A stretch of DNA of 64,000 nt from Apodemus sylvaticus (taxonomy: Eukaryota > Chordata > Mammalia > Rodentia > Muridae): assembly GCF_947179515.1 (NCBI RefSeq), contig NC_067478.1, forward strand, positions 2,427,501-2,491,500. The letters are read 5' to 3'. The position numbers were made by a program, and so were the translations under genes. The notes under the pieces are model-generated. The model was given only the letters and a program-made list of their open reading frames with translations. It was not told where the DNA came from and ran no database searches. Below are positions 10,971 to 21,731 of this stretch, piece after piece (the first letter of the stretch is position 1; each line of letters opens with the position of its first letter).

Positions 10971-12072
10971 TATTTTTAAGAATCAGCCAGAAATACAATT
11001 CGGTGGGAGAGTGCTTGCCTGTTGTATATTGTTGGTTCCAAGTTCAGTTCCTAGCATCACAGATAAAGTATCTGATTTTAGATTTACTTTGATAGCAGAG
11101 GTGATCCAGAAATCAAGATGTACTGATAAGGATTAAGTATGCCATAGTATGTATTTTCAGTTACCATCTGTATAAATGCAAAACAGATTTTCTTTTGAAT
11201 TATAAAACTGTTGAGTGACTGCAAGTGCAGATTTAAAAGGGGGAAAACCTTTACACTGTATAATAGGTTTCCTGTATGAATCCAGCAAATTGTTCCTATT
11301 GGAAATAAATCTGTTGTTATTCTGTAATATTTGGTTGTTATTAAGATTCTTAACAGAGGCTCTAATTTCTTTGATTAATACAGGATTATTCATTCCCATG
11401 CCTGTTACTTAATTGATTTATTATTGGTGGTTTGTGGCTTTTAAGAAACTGATGTATTTATCTGACTTGTCAGATTTAGTGCTAGTTTTTTCATAGTATG
11501 TAATGATAGCTGATCTTTCACTCCTGATTGAATATATGTTGTTTACTGCTCTGTGACATGAACCTAGGGAGAGCAGGGCCTAAAAATAAAGTGGTCTAAG
11601 ACTCCTGCATTTATTCAGCACATCAGACAATTTAAACTCCAAAGGTTAAGAAGAGTCACCTGCACAAGCAGAACTTGGCAAAAACATTTTTTTTTTTCCA
11701 GAGAGGCATATAGACAACAGCCAGTTGTAATGAATAAGCTAAAGTAAACTCCTATCCACTACACCTGGGAGAGTCAGGGAAGCACATTCCAAGAACAAGT
11801 CCATGTTTTTGAAGAAACTGAGATCACAAGACTCTTGTTTTCTTGGAGTTTCCTCACAAGCACTCATAATTCTCCTCTGTCCTCTCACTATTCAGACAAT
11901 GTGTGCCTTGTCGTCTTTTTCTCCTCTTAATCTACCATTAATCTATCATTTTTTTTAAGAACCAGATTTTAGTGTCTTAGACTGTTATTGTCCTCTTTTC
12001 AGCTTTATCAATTTTAGTTTTTGTTTTTTATTATTTCCTTCTAATGCTTGCTTTGGTTTTACTTTTTTCTAT
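10971..12072. other. Interior of the inverted-repeat loop without recognised gene
   Basis: AT-rich intron sequence. I see no splice-bounded reading frame. The stretch near 11560-11660 may be an old repeat, but I could not name it. Confidence 0.5.
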
Positions 12073-12166
12073 TCTAGTTTCTTTTCTTTTCTTTCTTTCT
12101 TTTCTCTTTCTTTCTTTCTTTCTCTCTTTCTTTCTCTCTCTCTCTCTTTCTTTCTCTCTCTCTCTT

Positions 12167-12265
<99 letters not shown>

Positions 12266-12266
12266 C
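12073..12266. repeat. (CTTT)n/(CT)n microsatellite
   Basis: About 190 bp of pure pyrimidine on the plus strand, most of it perfect CTTT. It adjoins the tail side of the reverse B2-type SINE at 12267-12440, so it probably grew from that SINE's A-rich tail. Confidence 0.95.
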
Positions 12267-12442
12267 TTTTAGTTTTATGTGCATTAGTGTTTTGCCTGAA
12301 TGTGAAAGAGTTGGGTCTCCTAGGACCAACTAGGAGTTATAGCCAGTTGAGAGTCACCATGTGAATGAATGCTGGGAATTAAACTTAGGCCCTCTGGAAA
12401 AGTAGTCAGGGCTCTCAACCACTGAGCCGTCTCTCTCCAGCC
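12267..12442 (-). repeat. B2-type SINE, diverged
   Basis: Reverse B2: GCATTAGTGTTTTGCCTGAA, GCTGGGAATTAAACTTAGGC and the head GAGCCGTCTCTCTCCAGCCC. Confidence 0.75.
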
Positions 12443-12534
12443 CCTCTTTTCTGATTTCTTAAATTCAGTTGTTGCTGCTGACTTGATTCCTTTTCTTTTT
12501 TTTTCTTTTTTCTTTCTTTTCTTTCTTTTTTTTG

Positions 12535-12630
12535 AAAATTTTTTTGAAATTTATTTTATGTATGTAAGTACACTATAGCTCTCTTCATGCACCCCAACAG
12601 AAGAGGGCATTGGATCCCATTACAGATGGC
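12535..12630 (-). repeat. B2 SINE, 3' half only, cut at the inverted-repeat boundary
   Basis: Reverse B2 from its A-tail (TTTATTTTATGTATGTAAGT) to CCATTACAGATGGC, where the right arm of the inverted repeat begins. Read on its own strand it starts GCCATCTGTAATGGG, about seven bases after the point where the 10447-10496 half stops. Confidence 0.75.
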
Positions 12631-12873
12631 TATTCGAGGAAAATACTTCCCAGTTATATTCCTATTTCTCGGTACGCTCATACGTTAGCTTTGCAAAAAT
12701 CCGCGAAAAATCTCCCGAGTAAGTTTGGTAAATGCTGAATAAACTGCAGCTACAGTCAGGGTCGAAATGTTAAATGAGGAAAACAAAATGTTTAAGATCG
12801 CTCCAATCCTTTGTTCAGAACTGGCTTCCGCTATCGTGGAGCCAGTCTGCCTCACCCTCTCCCCTCTACTCCA
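12631..12873 (-). repeat. Right arm of 243-bp inverted repeat in Nktr intron 1
   Basis: Reverse complement of 10497-10739. It lies at the edge of the Nktr CpG-rich region and retains CpGs that the left arm has lost, so this is probably the original locus of the sequence. The arm starts about 735 bp downstream of Nktr exon 1. Confidence 0.95.
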
Positions 12874-13606
12874 GCCAGACCGGGATCTTCGCTTTCCCTC
12901 CCTCGAAAACACAACTGTCTCGGAAGCCAAGCTAACTGTTGGCGGCCACTCCCGAGCACGGCTCTCAAACGCAGCCATCCTCGAGGCTCGGCTGTGCGTC
13001 CTCTCGAATGTCATCTTCTCAAGATGGCCTTTCTCCCTCGCCAACGGACCCAAACAGCGCTAGGGAGGGAACGCGTCTTTCCGCCTTTCCTCCCAGTCTC
13101 CTGCCCACAGGACGTAAACATAAAGGAGTCCGCCCTGCTTTAGGAGTCACTGCTGTACCTGCAGAGCCACGACGACGTAAGGTGTGGGGCACACGACACA
13201 CCCCCGGCTAAGGCTCCTGCCGGCTGAGAACTGCGCACCCGTACACAGGTCTGTTCATGCTCGCCGCACGCGTCTTTACACGCGTGAGCACCTATGTGTG
13301 CAACTACGTCCTTGTGTACAGAGATCGACGCCTCGGGGGCTAATGAATGGCTGCACCCTGGGCTTCCTAAAACCAACCGACCCGGCTGCAGCCTACGAGC
13401 GCCGCAACCCCGGGGCCAAAGAACCTGTCCAAGCCGTTCCGTCCCTCAAGCCACGTCTCCGAGGCGCCGGGACATTCTAGGGAAGGCTCCCGAGGGAGAG
13501 CGGAGGGCAGCAGGCCGGCTCGTGGCCTCCCCCGCCCGGCTCCGGCTCCGGCCCGGCGCGTCCACGTCCGCCCCACCCCGGCCCGCAGTGGGCCCGCCCC
13601 GCTCAC

Positions 13607-13664
13607 CCGGCTCCCGGTTGATCTCGATGTCGAAGTGGCACTGCGGCCGGTCCTGGGCGCCCAT
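13607..13664 (-). CDS. Nktr: Nktr exon 1 coding part (start codon)
   Basis: Encodes Met1 to Pro19 (MGAQDRPQCHFDIEINREP) plus the first base of Val20. The start is chosen because the sequence equals the known NKTR N-terminus and lies in a CpG-rich first exon. The donor is GTGAGC at 13606. An open frame runs on both upstream of the ATG and into the intron, but the family match stops at the donor. Confidence 0.95.
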
Positions 13665-13952
13665 CGCGAGCGCTGCAGCGGGACGGCGGCGAGAGCTGCG
13701 GACAGGGAGGAGGGCGCTGAGGGCGGGCGTCCGGGCCGGGGCGGGGCCCAGCCCGCCTGACAGGGGCGCGGCCGACGGGAGGCCGCTCGCCTGCCCGCCC
13801 ACCCCAGCCGCGGCCACCCGCGCTCCCGTCCAGCTCCTCACCTGGCCACACAGCTCCGGAGAACGCCCTGCCGGCGCCACCGGAGCCTAACGTCACCAAC
13901 GGAACGCCACCTCCTCCCCCGTTAGGGCCAGCCGCCGAGAGCCACGCCAGAG

Positions 13953-14108
13953 CTCGCGAGACTGGCCGCAAGTGTCGCGAGAGTTCGTCTCGCCGAGCGG
14001 GTGGCTCCTGTTCCGCAGCTGGAGTGACGGCCCTCGTGCCCCGCCCCTCAGAAGCAATTGTCCAATCCCGAGTGCGCAGACGTGTGTGAACCATGTACCA
14101 TCGCGAGA
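13953..14108 (-). promoter_or_regulatory. Three CGCGAGA core-promoter elements
   Basis: CTCGCGAGA at 13953-13961, TCGCGAGAG at 13975-13983 and TCGCGAGA at 14101-14108 match the TCTCGCGAGA palindrome class found in TATA-less housekeeping promoters. They lie 290-445 bp upstream of the Nktr ATG. Confidence 0.6.
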
Positions 14109-14112
14109 TTTC

Positions 14113-15680
14113 AGATTGCGTGGCCGGTGGGTGGACGAAGGGTGAAGTGGAGGTTTCCGGCCGACGTGGCCGGTGGCCTGTGCCCACTTGTAGTTGATAC
14201 GGTCACGGTGTTTGTCTGGAGTTAAGAGGATCGAGGACCAGATGGAACCAGATGTGCCTCACTTGGCCGCCCCCTCGAGGCCAGCCTGGGTCACTGAGAC
14301 TTTCTCAGAAATACAACGAAACGAAACAAAAAATCAAGGCAACGACCAAACCCCGAAGCGAAACCCAGCCTCTGGCGTTCACACCTGCGAGCCAGCGCTC
14401 GGTGGGTAAAGGCAGGAGACTCGGAAGTTGAAGGTCAGCCCGAGCTACCTGAGCCCTGCCTGAAGAAACCAAGCCAGTTGGCTGGAGCGATGCTCCCGCA
14501 GTTAAGATGGTCTACAGGCCGCTGTTGCAGAGGACCTGGGTTCAAAGCCCAACTCAGCAGCCTCGTGGTGGCCCACGGCCATCTCGTCTCAGGGTGACCA
14601 TCGTGTTCCTGCAGCACTTAGTAGGCAAAAGGCAGGTAGATCTTGGCGAGTCAAAGGCCAGCCTGATCTGCACCGAGAGTACCAGGAAAGGCTACAAAGA
14701 GAGACCTTATAGTGAGGATTTTGGTTTCTTTAAAAACCCAGTTATAACTGAATATCTTTCCTTGATTCCAGGTGTGAGATAAGAGGCCACCCCACAGCAG
14801 ACGATTATGCCTTGCCTGGTGCACTGGCCTAGTGCCTTTTGCCAGCTGTACATAGTTTACTTTCAGATGTCTAGGGTCTCTTCAAGGGTATGAATGCCAG
14901 GGCCCGAGAGGGGCTGGGACGCTCTGGGAATGCTGCAGCTCCTGGAGTTTTGCCAAGTGTTCGTGAGTAAAGAGGTGAGAAGAAACTGGAGATGTCCTGG
15001 CCGTGAAGACTGGACTTGCCTCAAGTAACTCAACACCCCCAATCTAGCAGGAAGCAGTCTAAGGAGGTCTGTGCCTCATTTCCCCTCTAACTTTCCTTTC
15101 TTCCTACCCAGTGTTGGGGAGTTGGACGAGATTAGGGTGGAATAAGGGTTGGAAGGGAAGTGGATATAAGACCCCAATAAAAAATAGCACCCACACAATC
15201 CTGTGTTTAAGGTAAAGGAGTGCTTTCTGTCCTCAGAGGACCCACACCAGGGGGGCACTCAACCATCTACAGGCTACATCTCTCTAGCCTTCCCAGGCCC
15301 AGACATGGTGCACATAGACTCATGAAAGCACATACACAAAATTTCAAAATAAGCAAAAGGTAATAACAAAAACAAGTAAAAACCAAACCTAGCAGGTTTG
15401 GAAGATTGGTTCCCACTTTGGATTCGGAGCTGTTGGGACAACTGTTTCTGTCTTGGCCTTTCTGTCACAACCAGGATTTTGTTTACCTTTTAAATACAGC
15501 CCCTGGTCTATGAAATGTGAAGATACCAGCACATAAATGCTTCCTTAGAAAAATATATGTTCTGAATATAACTCTTGTTACATACTTTGGCAAATACTTG
15601 CTCACGGTCGTGGCCCTGGCTTTTCATTGCTTTTGACTGTCTTCTGCCAAAGGATTTTATTTTATTTTTAAAAATTCTTT
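14113..15680. other. Spacer upstream of Nktr with old SINE pieces
   Basis: Contains an old B2-like copy (about 14484-14600) running into a B1-like copy (about 14605-14715). The rest shows no exon or gene that I can support. Confidence 0.5.
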
Positions 15681-15685
15681 TATCA

Positions 15686-15830
15686 GGCTGGTGAGATGGC
15701 TCAGTGGGTAAGAGCACTGACTGCTCTCCTGAAGGACCTGAGTTCAAATCCCAGCAACCACATGGTGGCTCACAACCATCTGTACTGCTACAGTGTACTT
15801 ATATATATAAATCTTTTAAAAAATTCTTTT
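15686..15830 (+). repeat. B2 SINE
   Basis: Forward B2: GGCTGGTGAGATGGCTCAGT through CACAACCATCTGTACTGC, with a shortened tail. Confidence 0.88.
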
Positions 15831-16550
15831 ACCAATAAAAAAATGTTACTTCCTAGAGCTGAAAATTGTTTGTAGGAATTATCATATTTTTGTTAGTTTT
15901 TAAGAACTAGTTTCATTTTGGGGGATAAATGCATCATTTCTACATGTATATATACATACATATACCTCCCTAAGCACAATCTGCTCAGTCCATTTGTGTG
16001 TGTTACTTGTGTGTTTTCAGGACTGACCATTTGGTGTTGGATGACCAATTGGTGCACTCTTCCCTGGAACAGACTATTCCTTCTGCTGTCAACCCTCCTT
16101 AGTTGCCAGTGGTTCTTCGTGTCGAGTTGAGGACTCCAGTTTGGCATTTCTGTCATCCTTGTTCAGCTCGTGTTTACGTAGTCAAGTTGGTGAGACTTAA
16201 TGGTGCTAAGTAGCCTCTGACATTACTAGGAGACAGAATCTCATAGCAAACTCCCTGATTCTCTGGCTCTTAGAATCTTTTTGTCCCCTCCACAGGAAAC
16301 ATTCCCTGAGCCCGGGGGTGGGAGTTGTTTTGTAGATCTGTTGGGACTGGACTCTACAACCCTGTGTTTTGACTAGTTGTGGCTTTCTGTAATGGTCTCT
16401 GTTTATTGCAAAGGGAAGTTTCCTTGATGAGGGATAAGAACTACACTTACCTAGGCTAGCCCTGCAAAGTGTCTTATTCTGGTGGTCAGTTGATCCTGCA
16501 TTTTGTGGTTGTTTCCTTCAATTTGTGCTTCTGTACTCAGAATCCCCTGG
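15831..16550. other. Intergenic, nothing recognised
   Basis: Unique-looking AT-rich sequence with no splice-bounded or family-matched reading frame. Confidence 0.45.
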
Positions 16551-16551
16551 A

Positions 16552-16625
16552 GGCTGGGGATGTAGCTCAGTGGTCTAGGACATGCCCTGGGTTCCATCTG
16601 CAACACCAGAAAATGAAGGGAGAAC
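16552..16625 (+). repeat. ID-like SINE
   Basis: GGCTGGGGATGTAGCTCAGT followed by GGTCTAGGACATGCCCTGGG is close to the ID head. Confidence 0.65.
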
Positions 16626-16689
16626 GGAAGGGGAGGGAGGAAGAAGAGGACAGACAAGGGAAAAGGAGATGTTGCAGAAATATTTAAAA

Positions 16690-17245
16690 AGCACCATGCG
16701 TTCCAGCGCTTGTGCCAGCAACTCTGCCCTGGCCCAGCTGACTCTGGCTCTAGCTGGCCCTTGCAGCGGGCAATCGCTGTGTTCCCAGCTCTGGTTCTCA
16801 CCAAGCAGAACCGCCATGTTCCCTTGCTCCACCTGGTGGGGCGCTGTCCCACCAGGCTACTCTCTGCCCCCCAACTCTCCGGCAGGGCTGCAGCTCACAA
16901 GTTCCCTTTGCTGCCATGCCAGCCCATACTGCAGACCGTCCACCCCACGGTCAGCCACAACACCCAGCAACCCGGGTGTTAAAGCTCTAGAAGCGTATAA
17001 TTAACCAAACAGATTTATGTATGAATAAACCCTCAATTCACAAGATGCTAATAATTTAAGAACCAACTGATGATAAAAGCTGCCTACCGAGATTAGACAA
17101 ATTATCCCAATTATTATATCCTTTATGCTGCTATAACTACCTACCTGTGGCTATTTAAAACCGTGCTGGTTCAGGTTGTTCTGTCTGTCTGCCTCCATCT
17201 TGGCTTTACCTCTCCCCAGAGGCTCTGTCTCCCCAACTCTTTGTG
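16690..17245. repeat. Probable interspersed-repeat-derived block, family unresolved
   Basis: A GC-rich half is joined to an AT-rich half with a repeated-DNA look (AATAAACCCTCAATTCACAA, then CTGCCTACCGAGATTAGACA). It could be an LTR relic, but I could not assign ends or a family. There is no intact coding frame. Confidence 0.3.
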
Positions 17246-17462
17246 CTGCCTCCCTTTTCCCTGTCCACAGGCCTCCTGCTGCACTAATATTTTAATGTGA
17301 TTGGACAGGGAGAGAAATGGATGTGTAGACTTCAAGTTCAAGAAAACTTTTTCATCTGGGAATTTGAATTTAAGTTTAAATCCAGTCTTCATGTCTCAAG
17401 TATGGTGGGACTCATATCTTGGAGCCCTGCCTGGTTTTAGACAAATGTCCCTTTGTTGAAGA

Positions 17463-17647
17463 CTATCTTTATTTAAAGATTTATTTATTATTATGACTAT
17501 ACTGCAGCTGTGTTCAAACACACCAGAAGAGGGCATCAGGTCTCATTACCGATGGTTGTGAGCCACCATGTGGCAGCTGGGATTTGAACTCAGGACCTTT
17601 GGAAGAGCAGTCAGTGCTCTTAACCACTGGGCAATCTCTCCAGCCCC
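17463..17647 (-). repeat. B2 SINE
   Basis: Reverse B2 with ATTTATTTATTATTATGACT tail side and head GGGCAATCTCTCCAGCCCC. Confidence 0.88.
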
Positions 17648-17929
17648 GGAGACTATTTTTTTTAACCCATGAGTTGCTTGGTTCTATGACCACATACCAT
17701 TATCAGTGCCACCCTGCCTTTATAAAACTGTAAGGTTTGCATCATATAATCTTTACCACCTTAAAACCATCTTTAAGTGCAGTTCAGTGGTATGAAGTAC
17801 ACTCACCTTGTGGTTGTGGCCATCATCAACCAACTCAGATAGTTTGTTATCTGGAAGAAAATATCTCCCTCATTCTCTATACCCACTTTGTACATCCACA
17901 TTTACCCTTCCTGTGTGTAGAATCACTGT

Positions 17930-18515
17930 GGCATGTATTCTGGCCATCAGCTTGACTGCATCTGGAACCTACTGAAAGTCTAAGATGTTGGCACTCCTGA
18001 AAGGGTTTTCCTGGATTATTTGAAAGCTGAAGACAACCCTAAACTGAGCCACACTTTCTGCAGTACCCATATAAAAGGACACGGAAGGAAACTCCAGTTT
18101 TTACCTGCTGTACTCTCTCACTACCAAGTTCATTCATCCTGTCACCGAGTCATCACTGTGTTGGTTGGTATTAGAACCAACTTATCTGGGATTCCTACAG
18201 ACTGAAGACCATCAGCTGTCCAGGAACCCCACCCCCCACCCCCACCCCCCAGGCCTCCAGTGCAAGATCAGGACTTCTGAGATATCCATCCTCAAGGGCC
18301 GATTAACAGATTTTCAATGAAGAGTAAGCCCTTCCAAGGTCTCTGCTTCAGCTGCAGCCCAGACCCCTGCCCTGACTTCCCTCCCCGCAAGGGCTGTAAG
18401 CAGGACATGTAAGCCATGGAAACCCTGCCCTCCCTGACAGCTCTTTCCTCTACAAGTTGCTTTTCACCATGGAGCTGTAGCACAGCAACTGAAAGCAAAC
18501 TGATACTTACGTTGT
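17930..18515. repeat. Rodent interspersed repeat, probably a DNA-transposon relic
   Basis: Contains CCATCAGCTTGACTGCATCT, AGACTGAAGACCATCAGCTG and AGCAACTGAAAGCAAACTGA, phrases that recur in rodent genomes. The family name is uncertain. A C-rich tract at 18226-18252 interrupts it. Confidence 0.4.
18226..18252 (-). other. G-quadruplex-prone tract
   Basis: The minus strand has four or more runs of four to six G separated by single T. Confidence 0.6.
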
Positions 18516-19095
18516 CTTACTTTATGGCTGGCTGGTTTCACAGTATAAAAGCCAAGTATCTTTAAAGTGCATATATCTTGTATATCAGGCTTTCAAGCAG
18601 GAAGGGAACAAGTGAGAGTAATGGGGGTGAATATGATCAGACACATTACATACATGTGTAAAAATGTCATTAAACGTTTTATATATATGCTAACAAAAAC
18701 ACTTTTCCTTTTTCCAGGGCTCACGTGGCCCAGGTTGGCTTTGACATCCTGCCTCCTCCTCCTAGGTTGCCTTGGGCTGGTGGTTAAAGTTTTTCCTTCT
18801 TTTTGCCTCTCAGCATTGAATGTGCCCTTTGCTTGAATCTCAAGCAGGAGTACTTGCTTCAATCTCTCTCCCTGAAAAGAGACTTCTTTAACAGTTATAA
18901 GCTGTTAAAGAAGAAAAGAGGTGAAAGAAAGGAGAAAATAGGGCTGTGTGAAGATGGCATTAGTTTATGTGGGATACTGAGGACAAGTGTGTATTATTAT
19001 TACATGTTATCAGATAATTAAGCACTATTGTTGATAATGACAATGACACTGCTGTCATACATCTCAGGTCCTCACGGTTCTTCTGTGGGATCTGT

Positions 19096-19101
19096 TTTAT
19101 T
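19096..19101 (-). terminator. Ss18l2: Ss18l2 polyadenylation signal
   Basis: AATAAA on the minus strand, 152 nt downstream of the stop codon. It is the first canonical signal after the CDS. Confidence 0.55.
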
Positions 19102-19252
19102 ACTAAAATATTTACAGTAGAATACAGTAGAGTCAGTAGCAAGTTTCTTCACAGTCTAAAATGAATGGGACTTTTTGCCCATATTCTGAGCAGCTCTGTT
19201 TCGCCGGAGATAGGTTCCATTCAGTCACTCCTCATTACAGCCTCCTGGAAGA

Positions 19253-19340
19253 TTACTCCACTGCCTTTGTGAGACTGCCTGTGTTGGCATCTGCGATGGT
19301 AGCTAAATAAATGAGATTTCTATGTAACACATGCTGATAC
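19253..19340 (-). CDS. Ss18l2: Ss18l2 exon 3 (C-terminus)
   Basis: Encodes YQHVLHRNLIYLATIADA and then NTGSLTKAVE, followed by TAA. The QYQ-LHRNL-YLA-IAD core is the conserved SNH motif of the SS18 family. The acceptor is TACCCATAG; the first G completes the Gln codon started in exon 2. The last ten residues are the variable tail. Confidence 0.92.
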
Positions 19341-20054
19341 CTATGGGTAAAAAACAAAAATTAGACGCTTGTTTTTACTCGCCAGGCAAGCTAAACCTAC
19401 CCACTGAAGTGGGACAGCTTTCCCACTGACTCAGTGATGCAGGTCATCAACCAAATGGTCTTTACTATATAGCCTTGGCTATCTTCAAACTCAAGAGATC
19501 CATCTGCCTCTGGCTCTTCAAGTATACCACCACACCTGGCTTTACCAACCTTGTTTAGCTTAGAATCTTGGCCATTTCCACTCCCACATCTACCCCTCCA
19601 GGTCAGTAACTATGCCCTTTTGGCCTGGACTACCACAGCAGTCTCCTCATCCCCATGGTCTATATTGCAGCCCCACTGCATTCTACAGAGCGGGAGGGAC
19701 CACAGCAGTTTAAATCAGGATCCTGTCATGTAACTGTCCTAAAGCCCTTAAAGATGCCATCTAATTCCTACAAGGTCTTATGTGGTGGGGTCTCCAGTCC
19801 CTTCTGTGTCCTCCTGTGCCTTTCCCGTCACTGAAACCGGAACACAAGGCCCTCCTTGGTATGCCTGAGGATATCCAGCTCCTTTGGTCTTATTTCTGGG
19901 GCTCAGCATTCTCTCAGTGTTACCTTATGAAGGACACTCTGCACCCTGTCTTCTACCTACCCCACCTGATTTCTGCAGTGCTGGAAACTGAACCCAGGGC
20001 TTCCTGTATATGATAGGCATGCCCCGACTTTATTCCATTTAAGCACATATTCTT

Positions 20055-20210
20055 TTTTTTTTTTTTTCTGTCCCCTGAGACAGGGTTTCTCTGTGTAGCC
20101 CTGGCTGTCCTGGAACTCAGTCTGTAGATCAGGCTGGCCTCTAACTCAGAAACCTGCCTGCCTCCCAAGTGCTGGGATTAAAGGCATGTGTCACCTTTGT
20201 CCAGCTAAAA
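20055..20210 (-). repeat. B1 SINE in Ss18l2 intron 2
   Basis: Reverse B1 preceded by a T-rich tract (GAGACAGGGTTTCTCTGTGT through GCTGGGATTAAAGGCATG). Confidence 0.9.
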
Positions 20211-20337
20211 ACACATATTCTTACATGTCTATTATATTTTTCCGCTCTGGTTCTAGAGTCTAGAATGTCAGCTCCACAGAGAGTAGGAATCTCTTGTGCT
20301 TCTTATTCACTATACATTGTTTCCTCGTCTGTAGTAC

Positions 20338-20470
20338 CACTGCTGGGTATGGTGGTGCATCTTAGTCCCAGCACATGGGAGGCAGAGGCAGGGGAATCTC
20401 TGACTTCACAGCCAGCCTGGTCTACAGAGCAAGTTCCAGGACAGCCAGGGGTACATAGGGAAACCTTTCT
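20338..20470 (+). repeat. B1 SINE in Ss18l2 intron 2
   Basis: Forward B1 (GCTGGGTATGGTGGTGCATC). With the reverse copy at 20055 it could form a dsRNA hairpin in the intron. Confidence 0.85.
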
Positions 20471-21407
20471 CTCTGTGCATTTGTGTGTGCACAGGGGTAA
20501 GAGGTGTAGAATAAAGGAGACCCTTGTATGACCAAAGTAAGCACATGACACAGCCATTGTCAACTGCTGGCCACTCAGGAAGTCATTAGACTTGAGAAAT
20601 ACAACCTCCTCAATGTGAAAAAACAGAATAAATGTGTAGGATCTTTGCACAAGAGTCAGTATATCAAAAAAAAATATGCTGCAGGCATTCTCTAAACATG
20701 AGAAAAGTATTATAAAATGTAAAAAGGCAAACCTCAAATGCTGATGTCAAACATAAACACCACAAAATGGTAATCCTGCTATTCCATTAAGATACTTAGA
20801 GAAGGGCTGTAAGTGACTTTTTAAGAGGCAAAAAAGGAATGGGGTTTTACATATATTTAAGTAATAAGCATTTTCTATGAGAAATGGGGCCTAGAACTTG
20901 GACCAAATTTAGGGTCTCAGATTCTGTTTCTTCCCATTCTGACATCCGATAAGAGAGTGCATTCTATCCTGAATTAAACTGGTATAACGTAGAAAAATCC
21001 CTTTGTGATCGTGTGTATCTCCCACAGATTGCTGGTGAACCAAACGGCCTGACTACGTTGGGGGGATGCAAGTGAAATCCACGAATAAAGAGACCATGCT
21101 CTTACAGAGTCTAGTTTTGGGACCCTTTCCTCTGTGACCAGTGGACAGGGTTTTCTGTGAAACCCTGACAAATTCCAGGTTCTATCATAAACTGTCAATA
21201 AGGTTTTGAGTAGTTAAGTAAATAACCTTTAGAGGGCGCAGCACAGTCTTGCTACATAATCTTAGGGGGCCATCCGGCCGCAGCCAGCCCAGTGCAAGGA
21301 TTACAGGCGTGCAGCAAGCACCATTCAAGCCAAGCTGCCTCTTCCGCACCTCCCTTTTCTCGCCGGCTCCTCACCCAGGGCTGCCGCACGTCCCCAGTGG
21401 CACTTAC

Positions 21408-21484
21408 TGGACGCACTCGTTCGCTCGGCCCTTGTTCTGATACTCCACGATACAGCGGATCAGCTGGTCATTCTCCTCCAGGAG
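21408..21484 (-). CDS. Ss18l2: Ss18l2 exon 2
   Basis: Encodes LLEENDQLIRCIVEYQNKGR and then ANECV plus two bases of the next Gln. The acceptor is CTTTCAG and the donor GTAAGT. The LLEEN-LI-CI-EYQNKGR stretch is the helical SNH core of SS18-family proteins. Only 171 bp separate it from exon 1. Confidence 0.95.
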
Positions 21485-21655
21485 CTGAAAGATGGGCGAG
21501 GAGGAAAAGCAGGGGGCTCTTAGGAGGAGGTCCGGGGCAGGGGCCGAGCTGACTCTGCTCCCATTCCTTCCCCGGCCCCACCACAGGCTATCCCCACCAC
21601 GGTCCGGCCCCTGCAGGAAGCTCCTGCACCAGGTCTCGGGCTCGCGGTCGCTTAC

Positions 21656-21724
21656 CCGCTGGATAGTCTCTTGGTTGACCTTGGCCTTGCCGCGTAGCCA
21701 GTCAGGAGCGAAGATGACGGACAT
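21656..21724 (-). CDS. Ss18l2: Ss18l2 exon 1 coding part (start codon)
   Basis: Encodes the 23 residues MSVIFAPDWLRGKAKVNQET-IQR. The start is chosen because it equals the known SS18L2 N-terminus and is the first ATG after the CpG-rich promoter. The donor is GTAAGC. A 34-nt T-rich tract lies 7 nt upstream of the ATG on the coding strand. Confidence 0.95.
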
Positions 21725-21731
21725 GCTGCAG

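Larger units (their letters stand above)
1..13960 (-). other. Nktr: Nktr gene, 5' part (exons 1-4 and introns)
   Basis: Four minus-strand coding exons (13607-13664, 3241-3315, 2227-2334, 1253-1297) join in frame across consensus GT-AG introns to give residues 1-95 of a cyclophilin-type peptidyl-prolyl isomerase. The N-terminus MGAQDRPQCHFDIEINREP and the following VGRIMFQLFSDICPK are those of NK-tumour recognition protein. NKTR is a large nuclear/perinuclear protein with an N-terminal cyclophilin domain followed by RS-rich regions; only the first half of the cyclophilin domain is here. The next exon, which should start with DENF, is not in the window, so the gene continues past position 1. 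Intron 1 is about 10.3 kb. The 5' boundary is estimated from the CpG-rich promoter, not from a mapped start site. Confidence 0.93.
12870..14112 (-). promoter_or_regulatory. Nktr: Nktr CpG-rich promoter region
   Basis: High GC with many CpGs, in contrast to the AT-rich intron. It spans exon 1 and its upstream sequence. No TATA box is seen near the expected start. Three CGCGAGA-type elements lie upstream of the start codon. ORFs of 140-200 codons here are GC-rich chance frames. Confidence 0.85.

Noticed and set aside
12044..12364. 106-codon Leu/Ser/Phe frame and its Lys/Glu/Arg mirror
   Set aside because: Translation of a (CTTT)n microsatellite.
13294..13890. 198-codon plus-strand frame and 144- and 194-codon minus frames around Nktr exon 1
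   Set aside because: CpG-rich sequence has few stop codons. Only the 19-codon piece at 13607-13664 matches a known protein and ends at a proper donor.
16690..17245. Possible endogenous-retrovirus LTR
   Set aside because: No clear TG...CA ends, primer-binding site or coding remnant could be found, so it is kept only as an unresolved repeat.
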